In this document: piece after piece, positions 16,502 through 23,689 of the stretch
Numbering within the stretch: position 1 is the first letter of the stretch
How the letters are laid out: each line of letters begins with the position of its first letter
Source of the DNA: Bacteroides fluxus YIT 12057
Lineage (GTDB): Bacteria > Bacteroidota > Bacteroidia > Bacteroidales > Bacteroidaceae
DNA: 64,000 nucleotides
Direction: 5' to 3'
NCBI RefSeq assembly: GCF_000195635.1
Contig: NZ_GL882691.1
Coordinates: 97,760-161,759, forward strand
The notes under the pieces: model-generated
The model's input: the letters and a program-made list of their open reading frames with translations, nothing else
What the model was told of the DNA's origin: nothing
The model's database searches: none
Translations under genes and position numbers: made by a program

Positions 16502-17662
16502 ATGAAAAAAGTAATGCTTGTTTTTGGTACACGTCCCGAAGCTATCAAAATGGCTCCGTTGGTGAAAGAATTCCAAAAGCAGAAAGAACGGGTGGAAACG
16601 GTGGTATGCGTAACCGGACAGCACCGGGAAATGCTGGATCAAGTGCTGGAGATATTCGGCATCAAGCCGGACTATGACTTGAATATCATGAAGCAGGGGC
16701 AAGACCTGTATGACGTGACGGCAAGGGTGTTGACAGGAATGCGTGACGTGCTGAAAGAAGAAAGGCCGGATGTGGTGCTGGTACATGGAGACACCACGAC
16801 TTCAACCGCTGCCGCACTATCGGCTTTTTACCTGCAAATTCCGGTGGCACATGTGGAAGCCGGACTGCGCACGCATGACATCTATAGTCCGTGGCCGGAA
16901 GAAATGAACCGTCTGCTGACAGGACGGTTGGCGACTTACCATTTTTCTCCAACACCGTTAAGCAGGACTAACCTGATGAGGGAAGCGGTGGATTCCAGTC
17001 GAATAATGGTGACCGGTAATACGGTGATTGATGCCTTATATTGGGTGGTAAGGAAAATGAAGGAAGAAAAAGAGTTGGGTGTGCGTCTGGACAAGGAACT
17101 GAAGGAGGCAGGATATGATAGTAGCCGTTTGGACACCGGCAGGAGATTGGTATTGATAACCGGGCACCGCAGAGAGAATTTCGGGGATGGATTTATCTGT
17201 ATGTGCCGTGCCATCAAGGCGTTGGCAGGAAAATACCCGGAGGTGGACTTTGTCTATCCGATGCACCTGAATCCGAATGTACGTAAACCGATTCATGAAG
17301 TTTTCGGAGAGGATTTATCCGGTCTTCGAAATCTGTTTTTTATTGAGCCGTTGGAATACTTGAGCTTTGTCTGTCTGATGGAGAAAAGCTGCATGGTACT
17401 GACAGATAGCGGCGGCATTCAGGAGGAAGCACCTGGATTGGGAAAACCGGTATTGGTGATGCGTGATACGACCGAGCGTCCGGAGGCACTGGAGGCCGGA
17501 ACAGTGAAACTGGTAGGCACGGACTATGACAAGATAGTGGATGGGGTTTCCGTGTTGCTGGATGATGAAGGTGTATACGAAAAAATGAGCGAAGCGGTGA
17601 ATCCATACGGGGACGGACAGGCTTGCGCACGTATAGTAAATGCATTGCTGCATAGGATATAA
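16502..17662 (+). CDS. wecB: UDP-N-acetylglucosamine 2-epimerase (non-hydrolysing)
   Basis: This cytoplasmic enzyme converts UDP-GlcNAc to UDP-ManNAc, the substrate of the dehydrogenase at 3108. Recognisable motifs are VFGTRPEAIKMAPLV at the N-terminus, VCVTGQHREMLDQ, VHGDTTTSTAAA, HVEAGLRTHDIYSPWPEE, ITGHRRENFGDG, and DSGGIQEEAPGLGKPVLVMR near the C-terminus. The length of 386 aa is standard. The gene starts 6 bp after the WecG-like gene. Composition is less AT-rich than the preceding cassette, so it marks the return to conserved sequence. Confidence 0.93.
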   Translation: MKKVMLVFGTRPEAIKMAPLVKEFQKQKERVETVVCVTGQHREMLDQVLEIFGIKPDYDLNIMKQGQDLYDVTARVLTGMRDVLKEERPDVVLVHGDTTTSTAAALSAFYLQIPVAHVEAGLRTHDIYSPWPEEMNRLLTGRLATYHFSPTPLSRTNLMREAVDSSRIMVTGNTVIDALYWVVRKMKEEKELGVRLDKELKEAGYDSSRLDTGRRLVLITGHRRENFGDGFICMCRAIKALAGKYPEVDFVYPMHLNPNVRKPIHEVFGEDLSGLRNLFFIEPLEYLSFVCLMEKSCMVLTDSGGIQEEAPGLGKPVLVMRDTTERPEALEAGTVKLVGTDYDKIVDGVSVLLDDEGVYEKMSEAVNPYGDGQACARIVNALLHRI

Positions 17663-17670
17663 GGCTGGAT

Positions 17671-18567
17671 ATGGAGTGGAATAAAAAAATAATTCTGTTG
17701 GCGGCTGGAATGCTTGTCGGTATGCCGGCATTGCGTTCACAGGAAATGGTGAAGCCGAAAGTGGAAATCTTTGCCGGAGCTGAACTGCATTACCAAGATC
17801 TTTTTTATGGTAAGATTTATGAAGTGCTGGTGAACTTGACTCCCGGCGTGAAGTGGAATATGGGCCGGCAGTGGAAATTGGCGGGACAAGCCATTGTACC
17901 GGTCTATAACGATTATGGTGGCCGTTACAAAAAGGTTCGTCTGAATATGGCGGTGCTTTCTAAAGAATGGGACTGGAACGGAAGCCAGTTCTTGAAAATA
18001 AGTGGGGGGCTGTTCGGAAGGGAGCGTTATGGGCTGGATCTTAAATGGATGTATCCTGTGAACCGTTGGCTGGCAATAGACGCGCAGGCGGGAATAACGG
18101 GATTCTGTTCCATGGCTGTTGATTGGGAATGTAGCAAGATGGAACGGGTGACCGGACAAGCGGGTATGAACGTTTATCTGGAAAAGGTGAATACGGAGTT
18201 CCGTTTGCATGGTGGACGGTATATTTATGAAGATTATGGCGTGATGGCTGAAGTTATGCGCCACTTCAGACATTGCACGGTAGGAGTATATGCACAGTAT
18301 AGTGACAAGGGCAAGGAAAATGGGGGATTCAAAGTGGTGATGATGATTCCGCCTTACAAGCGGAAGGCAAGAAAGGTGCAGGTACGTCCGGCTTCCAATT
18401 TCCGCCTGACGTATGACATCATGGCTCTGGTATATGATATGAAGATGTACACTACCGATCCGGAAGAGAACGAAAGGGAGGGCCACTTTGACCGTAGTTG
18501 CCTGCAATGGGGAGCCAACCGGATGTCACCGGACTTTAGCGTTAAGGAAGGAGGTGGAGGGGAATGA
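17671..18567 (+). CDS. Secreted or outer-membrane beta-rich protein, YjbH-partner candidate
   Basis: A 298-aa protein with an N-terminal signal peptide (ILLAAGMLVGMPALRSQ, cleavage probably after Ser/Gln about residue 24). Many alternating hydrophobic/polar strands follow (FAGAELHYQDLFYG, GQAIVPVYNDYGGRY, VGVYAQYSDKG), as in outer-membrane barrels. Its stop overlaps the next start (ATGA), so the two are translated together. It resembles the C-terminal part of YjbH-type polysaccharide barrels, but similarity is at pattern level only. It probably assists polymer secretion or modification across the outer membrane. Confidence 0.5.
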   Translation: MEWNKKIILLAAGMLVGMPALRSQEMVKPKVEIFAGAELHYQDLFYGKIYEVLVNLTPGVKWNMGRQWKLAGQAIVPVYNDYGGRYKKVRLNMAVLSKEWDWNGSQFLKISGGLFGRERYGLDLKWMYPVNRWLAIDAQAGITGFCSMAVDWECSKMERVTGQAGMNVYLEKVNTEFRLHGGRYIYEDYGVMAEVMRHFRHCTVGVYAQYSDKGKENGGFKVVMMIPPYKRKARKVQVRPASNFRLTYDIMALVYDMKMYTTDPEENEREGHFDRSCLQWGANRMSPDFSVKEGGGGE

Positions 18568-19355
18568 GAAAGGAAGAACGGGGAATAGGAATTTTTAGGT
18601 GGTTGTTTCTTTGGGGATTTCTGCTTACTGGAACCTTTTCTGCTCCTGCACAGCAATATACAGGCATGAGCGGGCTGATTCATGTGCCCAGTGCGGATAT
18701 GGATGATGCCGGTGAAATTCGTGTAGGGGCGCATTTCCTGAATAAGGAGTTCTTGCCGGATGCGGGTTTCAATCCTTTGGGCAGAGGAAAATATCATACT
18801 ACAAACCATTATTTAAGCATCACTCCCTTTTCGTGGATTGAGTTAGGATATACTTGCACCTTGCAAAAAGGATTGAAGAACGGCAATAAGGATGATATCG
18901 GTTTTTATCATAAAGACCGTTATTTTTCCGTGAAAATCAGACCCGTTAAAGAAGATAAATGGTGGCCGGGCATTGCTGTAGGAAGCAATGATCCCGTCAC
19001 GACAGACAATAATGCTCATGAAACCGGTCTGCCGGAAAAAAACAAGAATCAGATATTCGGAAATGTTTATGTTGCCGCCACCAAACATCTTGACATAGAA
19101 GGACACTGCATTGGTTTCCATCTGGCTTACCGCAAATGGAAGCGCAGTTGCAACCGCAAATGGAACGGTCCCGTGGGAGGCATCACCTTCCGGCCGTCCT
19201 TCCTGAAAAGCCTGCGTGCCATTGCCGAATATACCGGCAACGAGGTCAATATCGGAGCCGACTGCCTGTTATGGAAACATTTATTGTTGCAGGCTTCCTT
19301 GCAGAACGGCAAGTATTTCTCCGGGGGCGTTTGCCTTCAAATGAATCTGTTCTGA
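18564..19355 (+). CDS. YjbH-like exopolysaccharide outer-membrane protein
   Basis: A 263-aa protein with a signal peptide ending near PAQQ (about residue 30). The mature start YTGMSGLIHVPSADMDDAGE matches the opening of YjbH-family barrels (a GLI-x-x-PSA motif followed by a Gly-rich strand). Strand-like repeats follow and the last residue is Phe, the usual outer-membrane barrel ending (CLQMNLF). Known YjbH proteins are single chains of about 700 aa; here only a short N-terminal-like domain is present and the partner upstream may supply the rest. Confidence 0.6.
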   Translation: MRKEERGIGIFRWLFLWGFLLTGTFSAPAQQYTGMSGLIHVPSADMDDAGEIRVGAHFLNKEFLPDAGFNPLGRGKYHTTNHYLSITPFSWIELGYTCTLQKGLKNGNKDDIGFYHKDRYFSVKIRPVKEDKWWPGIAVGSNDPVTTDNNAHETGLPEKNKNQIFGNVYVAATKHLDIEGHCIGFHLAYRKWKRSCNRKWNGPVGGITFRPSFLKSLRAIAEYTGNEVNIGADCLLWKHLLLQASLQNGKYFSGGVCLQMNLF

Positions 19356-19425
19356 AAAATAAAAATGATGGACGGCAAGTCTATTTCATCAAATTCAATT
19401 ATTAATTTATTAAAAAGAAGAAAAC

Positions 19426-20862
19426 ATGAAAATGAATTCAGTTTTTAAGAAGTGGAGTCTTTTGACTTTTGTTGCGGCAGCAACAACTTTGGGATGCTTA
19501 TCCTGCAGTGATAAGGATCAGGAGAGGGTGGAGCCGCCTGTTGTGGAAACCGTGGTTCACAGCATCAGCGGCATGGTGCTGACACCCGCGGAGGCAGCCA
19601 TTGGAGGTGCCAAGTTAGTGGTGGCTATTGACGGGAAAACTTTGGAAGCGACTACCGATGCGCAAGGCAAGTTTGCGCTCGAGGACTTGGCGACAGCCGG
19701 TACCTATGCCTTTGTTTTTACGGCTGATGGACGAATTGATGCTACTGCGGAGGTAGTGATTGCCGACGACAAGAAATCGCACAATGAAAGCATTACCGTG
19801 GTGATGGACAAAAAACCTGTGGAGCAAGAGGTGACCGAGGAGGTGAAAGTGGAGCACACCACTGACGAGGATGCCCAAAAGGCTGCCGATGAGGCCACGC
19901 AACAGGAAAATGCCACCGAAGACGCCAAAGCCGACTTGGCGAACGTGACTAAAGAACAGATAGTCCAGACCAAGGAAGAAGTGAAGGTGGAAGCTACCAC
20001 CGAAGTGGCAACGGAAGATGCGGAAGCTGCCGTAAAGGTGGAGGTGGCCATTCCTGCTCAGACTGTGATGTACGTCAAGGATGATGCGGGTAAAGTGGTG
20101 GAAGCCCCCAAGAATCTGGCGATCAGTATAGCGCCGGTGGCGAATGTGGCTTCAGCAGAAGATAATACGGCTACCTCGCCGGCAGCGGCTCCCGCCGTGG
20201 CAACTGTGGTTTGCGGTCCCGACGGTCTTCACTTTGCCACTCCCATTGAATTGACGGTTGCCAATCCGATGGGGGACGAAAGTTTTGAAGGTGCCTCACT
20301 CTATTATCTCAACCCGAAAACCAACCTGTGGGAAAAGGAAACGGCAGAGGTAAAACTGACAGAGAACGGTTACAAGACTGAGGTCACTCACTTCTCCGCA
20401 TACTCGGTAAAACTTCCGGGTATTACTCCGAAAATAACAGATGCCACTGAAAAACTGTCTGTCGAAGGGGTTGATAACACGACCGGATCGAAAACTCTGA
20501 CGAAAGTGGAGATTCCTTATTCCATAAAGCAAGGAGTGGAGGTCAGTGACATCAAAGCGGCGTGTACCGCACAAGGTCTGTCGGATATAAGTTTCCGCAT
20601 GATTAAGAACATTGTGGCCAATCGTATGGGCGCAACCACGGTCAGTACCGAAGAGAAAACTTATAAAACTGGTATGGACTTGCTGGTAGGTCAAGGCATT
20701 CGTGTCGTATCTGCCTCGCAGACTGTGACCGGTTATACTTGGAACTTTAAGGTGGTTACGTTGTCGGGAGTTAAAACGGTGACAGTTACCGCCAAGAAAT
20801 ATGGTGCCGCAAGCATACAGGTTCAAGGTTACAGCAAAGATCACACAGGAGGTTCCAACTGA
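19426..20862 (+). CDS. Surface or periplasmic lipoprotein with carboxypeptidase-regulatory-like domain
   Basis: A 478-aa protein with a lipoprotein signal (ATTLGCLSCSDKD, lipidated Cys near residue 25-27). Residues about 43-130 form a CarboxypepD-regulatory-like beta-sandwich (ISGMVLTPAEAAIGGAKLVV, TDAQGKFALEDL). A long Glu/Thr/Ala/Lys-rich, low-complexity helix follows (about 130-215), then a segment like a ZU5 or Ig-like module (GPDGLHFATPIELTVANPM) and a small C-terminal domain. The role is unknown. It lies downstream of the YjbH-like pair, about 70 bp away, and ends at a strong terminator, so it may be the last gene of the capsule run or a separate unit. Confidence 0.6.
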   Translation: MKMNSVFKKWSLLTFVAAATTLGCLSCSDKDQERVEPPVVETVVHSISGMVLTPAEAAIGGAKLVVAIDGKTLEATTDAQGKFALEDLATAGTYAFVFTADGRIDATAEVVIADDKKSHNESITVVMDKKPVEQEVTEEVKVEHTTDEDAQKAADEATQQENATEDAKADLANVTKEQIVQTKEEVKVEATTEVATEDAEAAVKVEVAIPAQTVMYVKDDAGKVVEAPKNLAISIAPVANVASAEDNTATSPAAAPAVATVVCGPDGLHFATPIELTVANPMGDESFEGASLYYLNPKTNLWEKETAEVKLTENGYKTEVTHFSAYSVKLPGITPKITDATEKLSVEGVDNTTGSKTLTKVEIPYSIKQGVEVSDIKAACTAQGLSDISFRMIKNIVANRMGATTVSTEEKTYKTGMDLLVGQGIRVVSASQTVTGYTWNFKVVTLSGVKTVTVTAKKYGAASIQVQGYSKDHTGGSN

Positions 20863-20892
20863 TTCTTATCTCAGCAAATCTGGTTTATGATG

Positions 20893-20931
20893 AAAAATGG
20901 TGCTTACCGGCAACGGTAAACACCATTTTTT
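20893..20931. terminator. Bidirectional intrinsic terminator
   Basis: The hairpin AAAAATGGTG-c-TTACCG / gcaa / CGGTAA-a-CACCATTTTT has T-runs on both strands. It separates the capsule-side lipoprotein gene from the convergent PorT-type gene, whose stop codon begins at its right edge. Confidence 0.9.
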
Positions 20932-21628
20932 ATTTCTTTAAATCGAAAAGATAAGTGATTTTTGCTGTAATTATCCCATGGGCGGAACGGGAAAAATAAT
21001 CTTTCTTGGTACTGTTGTAAAAGTCGGACAAGGCGTAATAATATCTTCCCTCTACGAGGAAGTTTCCCGCTTTGGTACGTAGTTCTATGCCTGCGCCTCC
21101 AGTGATACCGTAATCAAATTTATTGTCGATAGGCTTTCCGTGCTGTTCTGTAACAATATTCGCACCGTTTGCAATCACTTCTTCCCAGTTGCCGTCTATT
21201 TTTTCGCTGTCACTTAACAAAAAGCCTATTTGCGGTCCGGCATGGATGAAGAATTGCAGTCCGCGATCCTTGCCGAATGCCAAATGTGCCAGGAAGGGGA
21301 TATCTATATAATTCATGGTGCGGGTATAGCTGATGGTGGGATAGTCTTGATAATACTCGTCCCAGCCATGTTGTGAGAAGTTTACCTCGATCTGTGCACC
21401 GCAAATCATGCTGAAATACTTTTCTGAGATATAGCGTGCCGTGACTCCGCCATTGATACCCATCAGGTTCTTTTGTTTTACGGAAGGGGAAAAGCTGACG
21501 CTGTTCAGGTTGATGCCGCCATTGATGCCGACTGCAAAGTTATGGCGTTGTTCGCCCACCTGCGCATATGCAGGCAGCGTGCATGCACTTGCCAGTAAAG
21601 CTGTTCCTATAATTGTTTTCAGTTTCAT
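20930..21628 (-). CDS. PorT-family outer-membrane beta-barrel protein
   Basis: A 232-aa protein with a Sec signal peptide (ALLASACTLPAYAQ). The mature chain has the features of OMP_b-brl proteins: a first strand FAVGINGGINLNSVSFS, GINGGVTARYISEKYFS, a central MNYIDIPFLAHLAFG (the YIDIP element seen in PorT-like proteins), FFIHAGPQIGFLLS, and C-terminal strands with GGAGIELRTKAGNFLVEGRY. It probably forms a small 8-stranded barrel. It is 56 bp downstream of the LysM gene on the same strand, so likely co-transcribed. Substrate unknown. Confidence 0.8.
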   Translation of the reverse strand: MKLKTIIGTALLASACTLPAYAQVGEQRHNFAVGINGGINLNSVSFSPSVKQKNLMGINGGVTARYISEKYFSMICGAQIEVNFSQHGWDEYYQDYPTISYTRTMNYIDIPFLAHLAFGKDRGLQFFIHAGPQIGFLLSDSEKIDGNWEEVIANGANIVTEQHGKPIDNKFDYGITGGAGIELRTKAGNFLVEGRYYYALSDFYNSTKKDYFSRSAHGIITAKITYLFDLKK

Positions 21629-21684
21629 CTTTCTTGGTTGAATTACAGATTATGAATTACGGATGTACGGATCTTTGTTTCGTG

Positions 21685-23469
21685 TTAGTCAAAATCCAGT
21701 TTGACCAGCTCGTAATTTTTGGTGAAGCGTACGAAGAATACCTTCTTGTTGATAAAGCCTCCCCAGTTGTTTACCCGTTGGAACTTGAAGCCGGTCTGGA
21801 TAGGGGTCAGGTTCAGTCCTTGCATGTTCTTTTCAAACTCGGAGCCATAACGTGACAAGCCTTTCAAGAAGAAATAGCCGGTGTCGAAACCGAGCATGCC
21901 ATATTTGGGATAACGCTCATCCATATCCTTGCCATACCACCTGCGGTAGTTTTTGGTAAAGTTGATGGCAGCCGGCAGCAGATTGTTGGTATAGAAAGAG
22001 GAATAGAAATAAGTGTCCAGTTCGAAGAATGCCTCTATATGGTCCTTGGTATAGGTTTGCCATTTCGGATAGCCGAACAGGTGAACGCGGCTTTCCGGCT
22101 GGTCGCGGACCAACAGTGTGAGCTGTGGAAGGATCTTGATCAAGGTCAGGTTACTGTCGGAGGTCGGTATGAAGATATTCTCGCGGTCAGCACTCAATAC
22201 AGCCTTCAAGGATTCTACCGTGGCATCTTCTTTCAGACTCTTCATTGGAATGGAACGGTTGCGCAATTCATCTTTCAATCCTTTGATGAATTCAACTTTG
22301 TCTTTGGTTTCCTGGCTTGCCTCGATAAAGATAACATTGGCGTTGGGGAACTGGCGTACAAAATGGTCATACACCTCTGAATACAAGTATGACTGGGGCG
22401 TATTGATCTGGTAAACGGAAGGATTACGGAATACCGTATTGTCCTTGGATGTAAATGGAATTACCAGGCGGATGTCATTCTTCTTTGCGAAATCGGACAG
22501 TGGCTTGATGTGTTGTTGGTACAGGGGGCCAAAGATGATATCCATATCCTTCATCTCGCTCTTGCCGAGTATGCCGTTCAAAGAGGCAGTTTCCGGACCG
22601 GAATTATAGGTATATAGATCGATGGAGGTGCCCGTGCGCTTCAGACTATCTACTGCCATGAGGAAACCTTCGTAATATTCTACCATACGTGCTGATTCTC
22701 CTTTGGGAACACCGTCCAGGAAGGGGAGGATGATAGCTGCCTTTATGGTACTGAAACGTTCCGCCTTCTTTTTGTTTTCGCGGAACAGCTCGCTGTCCGT
22801 TGGTATGTCTTGCGGCTGTGTGCTTGGTTGGGGTTGTGCCGAAGGGTAGGGAATACACAGGAAGCTTCCCTTTTTTATTTTATTCTCGCCCTTCAGTTCC
22901 GGATTGGCGGCAATCAGTTCAGCTTCGCTGATACCATATTCACGGCTGATGCTGAATACGGTTTCTTTCCGTTTCACTTTGTGCATGTCACGGCAGCGGG
23001 ATTGTACAGGGGCGGGTATGTTGCTGTTGTTCGCCACGGATTTGTTGTTGGACGCTTCGGTGGTTGCAACGGCTTCAGTGGAAGAAGGAATCCGGATAAC
23101 TTGCCCGATACGGAAATTCTCGGCACTCAGCCCGGGATTGGCGTCACAGATGGCTTTGGCGGATACGTTGTATTTCACGGTCAGACGGTAGAGGGTTTCA
23201 CCGGCTTCAATGGTATGGAACGTTTCTTTTTCCGTATTGGCGGCTCCGCGCGGAATGCGGAGTGTTCGGCCGATATATATTTTCTCGTCGCTTCCGGGAT
23301 TCAGCTTTATGATATCCGATTGGTTGATGCCATACATGCTCGCGATGGAATAGAGGCTTTGTCCTTTCTCAATAGTATGCAGAAAATAAGATTGATTTTC
23401 TTGTGCTGCACCATAGCTGCATGCCCCGGCAAGCAACAAGGAGCAGATGATACGGTTAATCTTTTTCAT
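21685..23469 (-). CDS. Triple-LysM protein fused to a periplasmic-binding-protein type 1 fold
   Basis: A 594-aa exported protein. After a signal peptide come three LysM modules at about residues 29-73, 84-128 and 162-207 (each ending in RTLRIP, QVIRIP or SFLCIPY), which bind peptidoglycan GlcNAc. From about 240 to the end is a type-1 periplasmic-binding fold like that of amino-acid ABC receptors (AAIILPFLDGVPKGESARMV, YEGFLMAVDSLKRTG, GPLYQQHIKPLSDFAKKN, GMLGFDTGYFFLKGL). No ABC transporter genes lie nearby, so it is more likely a wall-anchored sensor or structural protein than a transport receptor. Its promoter lies in the divergent region shared with uvrA. Confidence 0.82.
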   Translation of the reverse strand: MKKINRIICSLLLAGACSYGAAQENQSYFLHTIEKGQSLYSIASMYGINQSDIIKLNPGSDEKIYIGRTLRIPRGAANTEKETFHTIEAGETLYRLTVKYNVSAKAICDANPGLSAENFRIGQVIRIPSSTEAVATTEASNNKSVANNSNIPAPVQSRCRDMHKVKRKETVFSISREYGISEAELIAANPELKGENKIKKGSFLCIPYPSAQPQPSTQPQDIPTDSELFRENKKKAERFSTIKAAIILPFLDGVPKGESARMVEYYEGFLMAVDSLKRTGTSIDLYTYNSGPETASLNGILGKSEMKDMDIIFGPLYQQHIKPLSDFAKKNDIRLVIPFTSKDNTVFRNPSVYQINTPQSYLYSEVYDHFVRQFPNANVIFIEASQETKDKVEFIKGLKDELRNRSIPMKSLKEDATVESLKAVLSADRENIFIPTSDSNLTLIKILPQLTLLVRDQPESRVHLFGYPKWQTYTKDHIEAFFELDTYFYSSFYTNNLLPAAINFTKNYRRWYGKDMDERYPKYGMLGFDTGYFFLKGLSRYGSEFEKNMQGLNLTPIQTGFKFQRVNNWGGFINKKVFFVRFTKNYELVKLDFD

Positions 23470-23512
23470 TCAATAATCGTTGGTTTATGTTTACAATTTC
23501 CCAAAGTAGCTG

Positions 23513-23577
23513 CAAAGTTAAGAATATTGTGTCATTTTAGCCAACGTATTGCGTTAAGAAATAATATTGTGCATTTT
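23513..23577. promoter_or_regulatory. Divergent promoter module A (LysM gene / uvrA)
   Basis: The minus-strand -7 box TAACTTTG (plus strand CAAAGTTA 23513-23520) has a TTGG-like -33 about 20 bp upstream, driving the LysM gene. Upstream lie direct repeats AATATTGTGTCATTTTA (23523-23539) and AATATTGTGCATTTTA (23563-23578), 40 bp apart start to start. The same overall block occurs at 29201-29264. A plus-strand box TATTTTTG (23625-23632) just outside serves uvrA. Confidence 0.65.
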
Positions 23578-23624
23578 AAAACCGAAAAATAACTCTTTTC
23601 GGCTGATATTCGGGGGGAAACCGT

Positions 23625-23632
23625 TATTTTTG
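23625..23632 (+). promoter_or_regulatory. Predicted -7 element for uvrA
   Basis: TATTTTTG fits the Bacteroides TAnnTTTG consensus and lies 57 bp before the uvrA ATG, leaving a leader of roughly 50 nt. The -33 element is weak (TTCGG near 23598-23602). Confidence 0.6.
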
Positions 23633-23689
23633 CAATTACGTTTTGTAGAAACATCATGAGATTAGAGGAAAAAGGATAGAAAATTAGAT

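Noticed and set aside
19800..20070. Low-complexity GAG/GAA/ACC-rich stretch as a DNA repeat or CRISPR-like array
   Set aside because: No regular unit or spacer structure; it encodes a charged helical linker in the lipoprotein.
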